From Malaya genurostris (taxonomy: Eukaryota; Arthropoda; Insecta; Diptera; Culicidae), in assembly GCF_030247185.1 (NCBI RefSeq), contig NC_080572.1, positions 33,154,971 to 33,218,970 on the forward strand: a DNA stretch of 64,000 bases. Reading direction: 5' to 3'. The first letter of the stretch is position 1. Each line of letters starts with the position of its first letter. The notes under the pieces were generated by a model. The model did no database searches. It saw nothing but the letters and a program-made list of their open reading frames with translations, and was not told the origin of the DNA. Both the position numbers and the translations under genes were made by a program. Shown here in pieces: positions 33,901 to 44,895 of the stretch.

Positions 33901-34039
33901 CGAAAATTTCAACCCAACTGAAATTTTGAGCAGAAAACAATCAATAATTACAAAACAATTTATTAATTAAGTGATGAAATTCCCGGTCGTAATGAAGTAT
34001 AAAAAACTGAGAAAAATTAATTTCAGTGACCGTTTGCTT

Positions 34040-34790
34040 CGAGCATGTCAACAATCGTTCCTTACTTCAAGGGTTGCTTTGCTTGCTCCTCTTCTCGATC
34101 GTTTATTCTTCACTTCTTCCTCAGTTCTTCAAATATTCAAGCGTCCAGCGCTTTCGTGAATGAATATGTTCGACAGCTGAATCATCGTACTGATAGGTTC
34201 AATTGTCAACCTTCCAGAGAGTATGCGGACTCGATCAAAATGATGCTTTACACCTATATGTTTAACTCGCTTGCACTCCAGATTATTAGCCCATCATATA
34301 GCCCCGTTATTGTCTTCGTAGATTGTGACTGGTTCGACATCCTTTACACCTACATCGTCTAATATTCGCATCCAGATTAGAAACGTTTGATTGGTTATCA
34401 TCAGATCGTTTACGTACAGCACAAGATAGATCGCATCGCCTCTATCTCCACTGCACTAAATGTACAGGTAGTAGTTGTGTTATGATCACGAACCCCAACG
34501 TCAAAATAACAGTGTTCAACTTATCGTTCCGAGGATACTGCTTGAATCCGTATATCGTTTTCTGTGAACGACATATCATTCCAGAAGAACCCTTCACATC
34601 TTCAGAAACATTTATGTAGATTTCCTCAAGTATCTCTTCAAGCAGAAACACTCTCTTGACATTCATCTGGTGGAATAGACAGCGTTGTTGAGCTTTTACT
34701 GCAATAATTGTCTGGATGGTACACATCTCTCTCAGGCCCGTGCCCACACTGACAAAAATTTGCACGATCGATACATATGTAAACACCACT
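34040..34790 (-). pseudogene. Copia-type LTR retrotransposon relic (RT and RNase H parts)
   Basis: On the minus strand: AQQRCLFHQMNVKRVFLLEE and YGFKQYPR, the Copia RT blocks (usually 'QMDVKTAFLNG' and 'YGLKQ'). Then AIYLVLYVNDLMI with the catalytic YVDD changed to YVND. After a deletion comes DDVGVKDVEPVTIYEDNNG and KHIGVKHHFDRVRILSG, the RNase H end, then PISTMIQLSNIF. Frame breaks and a TGA (before WANN) make it dead. No LTRs were found. Confidence 0.82.
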
Positions 34791-36048
34791 TCAATTTAAT
34801 ATGCTTTTTCATTTCAATACATAACCAAAGCGATTTGTTTCAAGATTTCATGTGCAAATTCACTAAGATTATAAGAATAGTAAGGAAAATTTTTGTGATC
34901 GTATCAAAACACTCGAAAGAGTAACTAAACTTGATTACTTGGTTGCTTTTTATTTGCTCTAACCTCTCCGTTCCCTTTATAAAACTGTTTTGTATAATGC
35001 GAAATTTAATGATCTGTAGTGATATTTTTTTGTGCCCCCCCAATATTTCATGGAACTTGCCGCCTTGGTGACAACGAAGTCAAAATAATATTACGAATTC
35101 ACATCTCATCATTTATTAGTTACAATAAGTTCCAATGTAACTTTTCGGTAACCTAATGCTTACAACATGTTCGCATTGACTTTTACCTTATTCATAGTGA
35201 TTCAATAAAGAAATACAAATACACGTCGACTGAAAGTCTCCGTATATTTTCCCATACATTACACCAATAAGTAATGAAAAATGACTCAATATGAAAGGAA
35301 ACGGATACAGTTGAGTCTGCGCTTATAACATACGTAACGCTATAGGAATTCCGGAGATTTCTTTCTGGTATTTGTACGACATAATTTTTTTTAGAAGTAT
35401 ATATTCTCTACCAAAGAGAACATGTTTGGAAAAACTTATGCAAATATGCAAATAAATATTAATTGTATGTCGATATTTTAAAACCCAAAATATCAAAGGC
35501 GCGCACGTTTTCAATAATTACAATGATTAAATTCTCAATAAATATCGAGTAGCATATAACTTTTGAATAGATATAGTGGATTTTAACGAGGTTGAATTCT
35601 GTAACGTATTTTTTTCTGTTTCATTGTGACTGGATTTCGGAAGTTACGCGATTTTTTTAAGCAAAGACCCAAAGCGCCGATTAAAAAAAAAGAAGTTTTT
35701 TCGAGATTACACTAGATCTCGACGTTTCAGACAATTCTGATACATTTGACATCAAAAGAAATTTTTATAGTTTTTCGTTTTTTTACGTGGATTTCCGAAA
35801 TTACACGTTTTTTTACCGGATTTCCGAAGCTACGCGGTACGTATCCCCCGCGTATAAAAAGATCTCAATATAAAATATAATTTGCGATGAACCTCTAACA
35901 TATTGCTGTGTTATGTTTTGTAATACATGTGATAATTCCCGAGCACTCGAATTTGTGTTTTGTTGGGGCCTCATTTCAATATAGCTTAAACCGCATTTTA
36001 AGGTAGATTGCAAAACAAATTATTCTTCTTGACCATTTAATGTTATAG
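34791..36048. other. AT-rich intergenic DNA with a MITE relic
   Basis: 35640-35870 has ACGCGATTTTTTT and ACGTGGATTTCCGAAATTAC-type units and an end (GCGTATAAAAAGATCTCA) resembling the 21538 MITE, plus TCTCGACGTTTCAGACAATT (35718), half of the palindrome seen at 25177. The rest is unassigned. Confidence 0.4.
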
Positions 36049-36506
36049 AACCAACGAAAACCGGAAGCAGTACTCATGATGATTCACACAAGACATCCAA
36101 TCAAATGACGAAAACCCCTCGTGACTGTGATGATCCGACCCAGAACGTAACCACTGACCACCCTCTGTACAATTTATCACACTGGTCGGAACTCATCGAG
36201 CGCGGTATGGCTTCGTTATAATAGATTTAGACAATAAATATCGCAACATATCCAACATTGTTGGTTTCAGGTTCAATGTTAACGTTGCCGGACCGCGGTC
36301 GATCGATCCTATGGTTGGATCAGGGGTACTGCGCTGATCACCACACATTGTGCAAGGAATTCCAGCAAGGAAACACATATAACTTTGTTCTGCTGATACA
36401 TGCTGCCGAGTTGTCGAGTCTATTTATGACCCGCATTCGATATGACGACCATTGCTACTTTCATTGCACCCAACATTTCCATCAGAGGTGGTGGCAGTGG
36501 TTCTAA
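36049..36506 (+). CDS. Unrecognised host gene, two exons with a 66-nt intron (partial)
   Basis: Exon A is 36049-36204 (acceptor TGTTATAG before it), 156 nt and open: PTKTGSSTHDDSHKTSNQ, then PRDCDDPTQNVTTDHPLYN and SHWSELIERG. The intron, 36205-36270, has GTATGG at the donor and TTGGTTTCAG at the acceptor, a typical small dipteran intron. Exon B (36271 to the TAA at 36504-36506) continues in phase: SMLTLPDRGRSILWLDQGYC, LCKEFQQGNTYNFVLLIHAA and YDDHCYFHCTQHFHQ. Cysteines and a hydrophobic strand-like core suggest a secreted or ectodomain fold, but I know no family. Past the stop other frames stay open (36490-36620, 36555-36660), so a frameshift or further splicing is possible. The 5' exon(s) are not found. 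Neighbouring DNA is transposon-rich. Confidence 0.55.
36205..36270 (+). other. Predicted 66-nt intron
   Basis: GTATGG...TTGGTTTCAG, AT-rich between GC-richer exons. It contains in-frame stops that splicing would remove. Phase 1. Confidence 0.6.
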
Positions 36507-37041
36507 ATTAACGCACTCAGTTGGACTGGATAACACCGACGAGAGCACCAGACAGTATCCATGGAACAAGCCTGCTTGCATACATGCTATTGTTGCAAAA
36601 TCGGTTTTGTGAAATGAGCAAATCCGACATAGCTACAAAGGGAGGGACTTTTGATAGGTGAGGGTCACTAAGCAAAATATACCAAATATTCTGGCGTGGA
36701 ATGAAACAGTATACGAGATATGTGACAATGATTTCGTACCTGGTATGTTCGAGTTAACAACATAAGTAAATAAATAGTGACTACTGGTGTCAGGAAATGC
36801 AATGCACTATCGAGGTTGGTATCCGACGAAAAATTACGCTTTTTTTTTTTATAAATTTCGTAGTTGTTGTAGTTATCTGAGAAAATGATGACGAAGATTA
36901 AAATTGTGAATAAACCACCTAGTTTTAATTAACCTAGTGGTTTGATAATACCTTTCTGATGTGACCTATTTTCTCATTAATATTACTGAGGTATTCTTGA
37001 ACATAGACTGCTCATTGAATGAAATCAGGAAAGTTTGTTCT
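36507..37041. other. 3' flank of the candidate gene
   Basis: Open stretches to about 36660 (DSIHGTSLLAYMLLLQNRF in one frame, ending at GATAGGTGAGGG, a possible donor) may be further exon. Beyond that no gene is seen. A 5'-type fragment of the modular repeat (CACCTAGTTTTAATTAACC, CTAGTGGTTTGATAATACC) lies near 36918-36956. Confidence 0.35.
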
Positions 37042-37217
<176 letters not shown>

Positions 37218-38142
37218 AAGGGTGATTTTTTAAGAGCTTGAGAACTTTTTTAAACAATAAAACGCATAAAATTTGCAAAATCTCATCGGTTCTTTATTTT
37301 AAACGTTAGATTGGTACATGACATTTACTTTTTGAAGATAATTTCATTTAAATGTTGACCGCGGCTGCGTCTTAGGTGGTCCATTCGGAAAGTCCAATTT
37401 TGGGCAACTTTTTCGTGCATTTCGGCCGGAATAGCCCGAATTTCTTCGGAAATGTTGTCTTCCAAAGCTGGAATAGTTACTGGCTTATTTCTGTAGACTT
37501 TAGACTTGACGTAGCCCCACAAAAAATAGTCTAAAGGCGTCAAACCGCATGATCTTGGTGGCCAACTTACCGGTCCATTTCTTGAGATGAATTGTTCTCC
37601 GAAGTTTTCCCTCAAAATGGCCATAGAATCGCGAGCTGTGTGGCATGTAGCGCCATCTTGTTGAAACCACATGTCAACCAAGTTCAGTTCTTCCATTTTT
37701 GGCAACAAAAAGTTTGTTAGCATCGAACGATAGCGATCGCCATTCACTGTAACGTTGCGTCCAACAGCATCTTTGAAAAAATACGGTCCAATGATTCCAC
37801 CAGCGTACAAACCACACCAAACAGTGCATTTTTCGGGATGCATGGGCAGTTCTTGAACGGCTTCTGGTTGCTCTTCACTCCAAATGCGGCAATTTTGCTT
37901 ATTTACGTAGCCATTCAACCAGAAATGAGCCTCATCGCTGAACAAAATTTGTCGATAAAAAAGCGGATTTTCCGAATGGACCACCTAAGACGCAGCCGCG
38001 GTCAACATTTAAATGAAATTATCTTCAAAAAGTAAATGTCATGTACCAATCTAACGTTTAAAATAAAGAACCGATGAGATTTTGCAAATTTTATGCGTTT
38101 TATTGTTTAAAAAAGTTCTCAAGCTCTTAAAAAATCACCCTT
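37218..38142 (-). mobile_element. DD41D mariner-type transposon, copy 3 (925 bp, 174-bp TIRs)
   Basis: TA duplications at 37216-37217 and 38143-38144. Same length and same inverted junction as copy 2 but opposite orientation, and inserted at the edge of a TA array. The TIRs are about 174 bp. The internal order and sequence match copy 2 apart from rare substitutions. Confidence 0.93.
37325..37968 (-). pseudogene. Transposase of DD41D copy 3, N-terminus replaced
   Basis: Matches copy 2 from ENPLFYRQ to NEIIFKK except two residues: SCDLTPLD is SCGLTPLD and AEMLEKV is AEMHEKV. The changed Asp is not the catalytic one, which is the later Asp in TPLDYF. The first Asp (FSDEAHF) and second (QQDGATC) are kept. 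The DNA-binding domain and a normal start are absent. Confidence 0.9.
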
Positions 38143-38194
38143 TATATAGCTTTGGATTTCGATTCGTGCATCGTCGAGTTATTTTGATGAACGG

Positions 38195-38969
38195 AAAACA
38201 CTCAAACAGTGACACCCATTTGATCTTCGAACCCGATTATTAGCCTAATAGGGTAACAGAGGTATTTTGGCCCACTTTAGGATTGATTTTATTTTGGCCC
38301 ACTTTGAATAAATATCCATCAAATGTTGTAATATCTTTGAAAAACCCTTCCGCAATAGGTAATTTAATGTGTTTACCTTCAAATTTATGTAACATGAGTT
38401 ACTTCACATCAATTAAAATCGATAAAATCGATAAAGTTTGTTAGGTGGGCCAAAATATATGAAGTGGCCAAAATACCTCTGTTACCCTAGTAGCTTTCAA
38501 ACGAGCCTAAGCTTGTTAGAATCGGTTCAGTCATCATTGAGTAAATTGAGCAGCAAAAAATAACGCGTTTTGTCGGTTGTGTCACTTAGTCACTTATACC
38601 ATCATGTCTCCAGAAACGAAAGTGATAGCCACTTCATCTTCGAACTTGATCAATGGCCCAATAGTAGCTTTCAAACAAGTTTAAGTTTGTGAAAATCGGT
38701 TAAGCCATCTATGAGAAAAACGGGCTGTAAAAAAAACATACTGTTATGTCACTTATACCATCATATTCCCGCAACCAGAAGTCACAGTTAATTTTGCGAA
38801 GTTCGGTTCAGTCATTTCGGAGGAAAGTGAATGTATATTTTCTCTCACACACAAATACACACATCCACACAGACATTTTGCGTACTCGACGAATGAGTGG
38901 AATGGTATATCAAAAGTCGGTTTTCACAATGATTGCATAGCCTTTCCATGTTATAAGAAAGGCAAAAAA
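38195..38969 (+). repeat. Modular repeat copy, 3' part, with a MITE inside
   Basis: Modules with GTGACACCCATTTGATCTTC and GATCAATGGCCCAATAGTAG, then the CACACAAATACACACATCC run, ACGAATGAGTGGAATGG and AAGAAAGGCAAAAAA. A 237-bp MITE (38251-38487) is inserted at a TA in the first module. Confidence 0.85.
38251..38487. mobile_element. TA-flanked MITE (GGGTAACAGAGGTATTTTGG), 237 bp
   Basis: TA duplications at 38249-38250 and 38488-38489. TIRs GGGTAACAGAGGTATTTTGG on both ends. Removing it and one TA restores GCCTAATAGTAGCTTTCAAA, the expected module sequence (compare 58287), an empty-site check within the window. Confidence 0.95.
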
Positions 38970-39421
38970 CAGTTTTTTCAACGTGTGTCCAAACTTTTGC
39001 AGGGCAGTGTATGATTACAGATGTACCCGAATAGCTTGAAGCATTTCCAAGGTTGTACGTTCGAGTTCTGATACCCTTTACCGAATGCATTTCGATTCGT
39101 TCCAAAGTTGGTTTTCAAAAAGGATTGCATTTTGGTATCGATGTCCATACAGAATTATGCTAACAGTTGATATTTTATTTATAATATAATGGGAATTCTT
39201 ACTTCATATCAAATTTTAGTTTTGTTTCGTAAGGCCTTATTCCACATACACATGGTATAATAATTTATGCGATAGAAATTGTAATGCATTAAATTGTTAC
39301 GATGGTAACTATTAATACAACATCATAAACTACAAAAGCTTCATTTGAAAACAGTTAACAATGTTTACGAGAATCATTAAATGAATAGAAAGAAAAATAA
39401 CAAGCAATCTTATTTACGCAG
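38970..39421. other. Intergenic DNA
   Basis: No supported gene or repeat. Confidence 0.5.
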
Positions 39422-39529
39422 GCACCGCCACGTCAGTTTACGAGGAAATTTTTCGCCACATCGGAAACTGTCAGTCACATCGCAACAGTTGACCAAGTCC
39501 GGCGAAGCTGTCGGGTAGTACAAAACAAT
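39422..39529 (+). CDS. Isolated exon-like segment, 36 codons
   Basis: The acceptor TCTTATTTACGCAG lies before it and the strong donor GTGAGT after it (39530). The 108-nt stretch is GC-richer than its flanks and fully open in frame 1: APPRQFTRKFFATSETVSHI then ATVDQVRRSCRVVQNN. Its length is divisible by 3. I recognise no family. It could be an internal exon of a gene with very long, transposon-filled introns, or chance. Confidence 0.35.
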
Positions 39530-39834
39530 GTGAGTGCGACCAGGAATTTATTTTTCGTTTGTATTCTACCAGAATGAAATTAAAATTGATGGCTCGGTGC
39601 TGCGCTTGCTGAAACCTCTGCACCGGTCACATCTCGGGGGTTTGTTTCGGTAGCTGTTGGCGTTGTCTCTGTTGGGAAGGTAGTCGAAAAATTCAATTGT
39701 CTTTTGTACTATGAATGATTTATGTGTGCGTGTTTATATACTTTCTGAAGGAGTTTCTCTCGAAAGAATTATACTCAATTGGGGGATTGCTTTGTCCTGG
39801 AAATATAAAGAAATTGCACCAACAGTCATGTCAC
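39530..39834. other. Intergenic or intronic DNA
   Basis: Nothing recognised. Confidence 0.45.
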
Positions 39835-39836
39835 TA

Positions 39837-40996
39837 AGGAGTGTATCGAAAATAAGCTATCCACAAATTTTTCTCTCAAATTTTGATAAAAAACGATATT
39901 TTATTCAAACTAAAAATTGATCCTCTATTGTACGAGGTTAAACTTGAGCATAATGAAAACCGGATGAAATTTAAATTATTCCTTCACGAATTTTCGAACT
40001 TTTGATCGCACGCTCTTCTTCAAGTTCCAGACAAGTGTTGCATCGCATTTTATGGACGCTTGAGCCCAATTTTTTTTAAACTCCCGCATGTTCCCAGCTG
40101 CCTTACCAGTCTTCTTGAAGATCCTCTTCACGATTGCCCAGTAACGTTCGATGGGTCGAAACTGAGGGCAATTTGGTGGATTGATATTTTTCTCAACGAA
40201 ATTTATACCCTTTTCCACAATCCAATGGAGAGTGGTTTTGGCATAGTGAGCCGACGCCAAATCCGACCAAAACATGGAAAGTGTACTATGCTTCTTATAT
40301 AACGGCAGCAATCTCTTCTGGAGACACTCAGGTCGATAGATTTCTGCATTTATAGTTCCGGCAGTGTAAAAAATGGTAGACTTCAAACCACAGGAACATA
40401 TTGCTTGCCATACCAGTAGCTTTCGACCGAGTTTCTCCACTTCAATCGACCTGTCCGCATCGCTCACATCCTCCCCAACGACGACAGTAAAGTATTGTGG
40501 ACCTAGAAGGGTTTTTGAGTCCTCTTTTACATAAGTCTCATCGTCCATCAAAACGCATGCATCCGGACACTGCAAAAGACGCGATTGCAATTTCCGGGCC
40601 CTTGTTGCTGCTCATTCCGACATTCGTTCCTGCTTTTTTGGCCAAATCACGTATTGGCATTGATTGTTCTTCATCTTCGATATCTCTTTCTGGTCCAGTT
40701 TTGGGTTGGAAGAACCGGGTTTTCTGCCTTTTCCTGGTAGCTCATCCAAAGAATAGTGTTCTTCAAGCTTATTGATGATGGTTTTAACACTGGCATGATG
40801 GATTCCAAACCGCTTTGCAACTTTTCGTACAGTAATACCCTTCTCACTTAGCCATGTGTCAAGAACCTTAATTTTTACTTTCTTTTCAATACGCGACATT
40901 TTGAAAACGCAGAATCTGATCTGAGCATAAAAAACCATCACAAATACATGCGTACAACACAAATGTATGTGGATAGCTTATTTTCGATACACTCCT
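39837..40996 (-). mobile_element. DD37E (ITmD37E-type) transposon, 1160 bp
   Basis: TA duplications at 39835-39836 and 40997-40998 flank 29-bp TIRs (39837-39865, 40968-40996) beginning AGGAGTGTATCGAAAATAAG. The body carries a transposase gene on the minus strand with two or more frame breaks. DD37E elements of the IS630/Tc1/mariner superfamily were described from mosquitoes, supporting the host assignment. Confidence 0.93.
39976..40902 (-). pseudogene. DD37E transposase, frameshifted
   Basis: The N-terminal frame from the ATG at about 40902 reads MSRIEKKVKIKVLDTWLSEK, then VRKVAKRFGIHHASVKTIIN, a clear HTH. A frame change near 40675 leads to SMPIRDLAKKAGTNVGM, and a deletion plus TGA precede RARKLQSRLLQCPDACVLMD. 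From 40590 to the stop at 39976 the frame is open: DACVLMDDETYVKEDS (first Asp), MFWSDLASAHYA (second Asp) and PPNCPQFRPIERYWAIVK (Glu); 37 residues separate Asp and Glu. It retains the catalytic triad but cannot make one continuous protein. Confidence 0.88.
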
Positions 40997-40998
40997 TA

Positions 40999-41260
40999 GT
41001 CGCCGTACTACATAAATTATGTAAAATATCATCATTTTAGCGATTTTTTTTCAGAATTACCATTCAACAAAATTAATTCAAATGTTTTGCATGATAAAAA
41101 GCATCATTCGAACAACATTTTGTAATTTTTTCGTGGAACAATATTGAGAAATGAGTCAGTGAATAGGTAGTTTTGAGGACGCTTCTTAAAAATCATGATT
41201 TGCGATGTCCACTGTATCTCAGCGCAGATTAATCAGAAGTGAAAAAATCAAAGCAGCATA
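40999..41260. other. Intergenic DNA
   Basis: Nothing recognised between the DD37E element and the LINE ORF1 relic. Confidence 0.5.
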
Positions 41261-41261
41261 G

Positions 41262-41981
41262 TTAGCATACATTATCCTTATGAGGCCCTTGACATTTTAT
41301 ACATTTAGATTTATTACTACAATAAGTAGCTGTATGTCCGAATTTTTTACAGTTCATGCCATTCATAACATGCGGTACGAAAAGCCGAACAGGAAGACGA
41401 ATTTTATCGATATAGACATGGCTAGGCAACGCAGATGCGGCAAATGTTATGCGAAACGAATCTGAGGGACGATAAGACTTAATACCATCGACAATGGATG
41501 CTAGGTACAATTGCTTGCACTCGAGTATCCTGACTCCCTCAAGCATGGATTTTTTAAAACGACCAACTCCATTTTTAAGTAAATCATCGGCTGCCATACC
41601 TGCTTCAGTGACAACACACTCAATTTCCACCTCCTTCGATGGAATGTAAACTTTATATTCAACAGCAAATAATTTACAGGTTACAATATCGTTTGCCTGT
41701 TTCAAGTCGTTAATAAAAACTCAAATTTTATCTCTATTAACTTTAGAGATTTCTTCAACTTATGAAAAATGTGATGTCAATTCCTTTGTAATTTGCATCT
41801 AATTTAATACCTTTTCTTTTTTTCGAAATAAGACTATCCATGGCCTAGTGATACTCTCTGGATAATGTTTAGCCTTTGGAGTATTTAAGATCTTACTAGT
41901 ATCCGGAATCGGATTCGGGTGATCTTGCATGAGATCATCCATTACATTAACTGTTTTTTTTTTGTAAATTAATAATATCAA
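41262..41981 (-). pseudogene. LINE ORF1 (gag-like) relic with zinc-knuckle region
   Basis: Upstream frame 41981-41799: HYPESITRPWIVLFRKKEKV, like the PWIV block of I- and Jockey-type ORF1. After a shift, 41705-41262: MKQANDIVTCKLFAVEYKV and VYIPSKEVEIECVVTEAG, then SALPSHVYIDKIRLPVRLF, a damaged knuckle (NCKKFGHTATYC, first Cys lost) and a second CIKCQGPHKDNVC. The match to ORF1 stops at the second knuckle. It could derive from the same clade as the 11.5-kb LINE, which I cannot test because that copy lacks ORF1. Confidence 0.8.
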
Positions 41982-42335
41982 AATGAGAATTTATGTATAG
42001 TAAAATTTCCGTTATAAAAGAAATAAAAAAATTAAATTAAATTAAATCTATCTTGTTGTTGTTGTTTCTGTTCCTCTATTGTAAAGAACGGCGTGAAGCT
42101 CATTCAATGATTTCCAATTGGCAGTCTTTTGGTATCGTCTTCTGCTATCTCAATTGATCTGCCATCGTTGTGGTCACCACTGAACTTGGTGTGCTGCCTG
42201 TACCTGACCTCAGAAACAGTGCTATTGCTCTTGGTGGCGAATATTGATGCTTGCAGTGTAGCACCTCGCGATATATGTCATCTCTTTCGATCCTACGCAG
42301 CGTACACATTTTGGCACGTAGTAGATCAGCACTAG
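41982..42335. other. Intergenic DNA
   Basis: Nothing recognised. Confidence 0.45.
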
Positions 42336-42337
42336 GT

Positions 42338-42442
42338 TGCTTTAGCACCTCTGTGCCTTTGCACCCCTTCGTCTTCGCACCTTTATGCGAAGGCACCTAT
42401 GTGACTCGTCACTTCTATGCGCTGGCACCTCTGTGCGTATGA
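42338..42442. repeat. GCACCTCTGTGC minisatellite, about six 16-17 bp units
   Basis: Units such as GCACCTCTGTGCCTT, GCACCCCTTCGTCTT, GCACCTTTATGCGAAG, GCACCTATGTGACTCG and GCACCTCTGTGCGTAT follow each other. It is GC-richer than the surroundings. Confidence 0.8.
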
Positions 42443-44395
42443 ACGGGATGGCCGTCGTTGCTAGCTTTCAAGTCGGGAAACGCCCCTAATATTTATTGCC
42501 TTGGCTATTAGCACCAGCAGTTTTAACTACCTGTAGCCGTTAACTCACGAGCAGTATAATTGAAACACAACCTCTTCGCTTGAATGGTTTTTACTGCATG
42601 AAACTACAAAGATCAGCCTCATGGGGTTGTTCGAGCTATTGATGTGGAACAAGGCCAACAAAATTTCTAATGATCTACAATAAAAAAATTCAATGAATCC
42701 GAACCAACACCGAACATCATTTGTCTTGATTTGCATTTGTTTTATAGCTGACAAAATTACACCAATATCACAAATGTATGCAATTATATTTTTGTACATA
42801 CTTGCGATTTCGGTAATTAAGCGTCTCTTCGCCAAGCTTGTGTTCAGGTTTTGTATGCAAGCAGGTTTTTTTTTGCGTTAAGTTTCTTTACCGTTCTCCG
42901 ATTTCGGTTGAAGCGATAAACTTTTTCTCATTATCAATCGAGTTCATCTAATATAAATTAGAAATTAATCTTAAGCACTCAAAATCTATCTAGGGGTAGT
43001 TGTCGGGGAAACGACATAACAAGGAATTTCATCCGAGCTTGCATGACACAAGATCACAGCATACCAATTAAGGTGAAATGTAGCGTCATAAAAGCGCACT
43101 AAATTTTATCCGCTTCAGTTGAACGAACCGTCGCACAAAGCATACCAAGAAAAACGGACACATAGAAACAAGAACTTTTTTCAAGGATTGAGCGCAGTGG
43201 GCTTGCCTTTCGTTATATTGGCTTGTAAAAAAGACGGGATTTTTGAATTCTTCACACTTTGAATATATGCTAATTCAATCGTTATTGTTAGTGATTACTC
43301 TTACACTAGAGTTATAAATCATTAGTAATTATGAATGACTAACATGACGTAATATGTATATGTATTGGCTAACTTGCTAACCATGTATATGCCTAAGTTT
43401 AGTAGCAAGCATGGATTCTTCTTCAGAAGAACGAATGAAGACAAGAGAACATTCAAGTATTTTCGATATCTTTGCTAGTAGTTCACCAGGCCACATTGTT
43501 TTTATCACAGGTTATATAAAAGTTCTATTTTCAAATATTCTACATGAACGATAATACTTGGCTTGTATTTATTTCATTCAGTAGCCTGTCAAGGTTGAAG
43601 TCTTAGTTTTGCTATAAAAATTGCTACAATCTAAAATAATACCTATTATATGATATTACATAGCCAAGCATTATTGCTTCAGCAACATCAATGCATTGAT
43701 CTCAACAGAGTTAGACATTTTTAGCTTTATAAATGACAGTTACTTAGAAAATAAACGATTTCTTACAATACCCATTTTATTGTATTCAACTCGTTTTTAT
43801 TTCAACACAAAACCCAATACTGCATAAATTCGCGTCATTATTTTATATGTAATTTTGCTCACGATATAACGCCACCGTGCATTTCTCACACCACCTCAAT
43901 ACGAAACAGCAGCGCGCAAGCTGAAAAAAAAATGCGGAAAAATGTATGTAAACTTTTTAAAATTTCGGTTGTTTTAGCTAAAATTTTATAATTTTGAGTT
44001 GCATTTTCAGATTCTTTATGAAATTCTGCTACAAACACTACTTTTCAGTTCTAAAATCATCCCCGTGGAACGGAACAGTAACCGTTTATACATTTAAAAA
44101 ACCAATTACAATTACCTCTAGCATGTTATGCGTAGGACTGAAACGTTAGCTATAATTTCGCTTCTATTTATAGATTCGCGTGCTTCCAAAAGCTTCGCTT
44201 TTGCATCGATTGACCAATCAGAGTGATGCTCTCTCTCTTTGATACATCGCCTACTTCTTCAAAATCGTCGTCTATTTCAGGGAAATCTGGTATGCCAAAG
44301 ATTTTTAGTAGTCAAATAGGACACTGCTCGCTTCTAATCAAAATTTCAATCATATATAATTGGAAATACGTGGCTTGATACATTCAAATCGAAAA
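42443..44395. other. AT-rich intergenic DNA up to the gap
   Basis: I see no supported gene or repeat. 44160-44300 is somewhat GC-richer. Confidence 0.45.
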
Positions 44396-44895
44396 NNNNN
44401 NNNNNNNNNNNNNNNNNNNNNNNNNNNNNNNNNNNNNNNNNNNNNNNNNNNNNNNNNNNNNNNNNNNNNNNNNNNNNNNNNNNNNNNNNNNNNNNNNNNN
44501 NNNNNNNNNNNNNNNNNNNNNNNNNNNNNNNNNNNNNNNNNNNNNNNNNNNNNNNNNNNNNNNNNNNNNNNNNNNNNNNNNNNNNNNNNNNNNNNNNNNN
44601 NNNNNNNNNNNNNNNNNNNNNNNNNNNNNNNNNNNNNNNNNNNNNNNNNNNNNNNNNNNNNNNNNNNNNNNNNNNNNNNNNNNNNNNNNNNNNNNNNNNN
44701 NNNNNNNNNNNNNNNNNNNNNNNNNNNNNNNNNNNNNNNNNNNNNNNNNNNNNNNNNNNNNNNNNNNNNNNNNNNNNNNNNNNNNNNNNNNNNNNNNNNN
44801 NNNNNNNNNNNNNNNNNNNNNNNNNNNNNNNNNNNNNNNNNNNNNNNNNNNNNNNNNNNNNNNNNNNNNNNNNNNNNNNNNNNNNNNNNNNNNNN
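44396..44895. other. Assembly gap, exactly 500 N
   Basis: A run of 500 N, a round number that suggests a scaffold gap of unknown true size. The right edge is TCCATAGGGGGGTGGGGGGG, a G-tract next to a palindrome. Any protein translated across it is meaningless. Confidence 0.98.
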
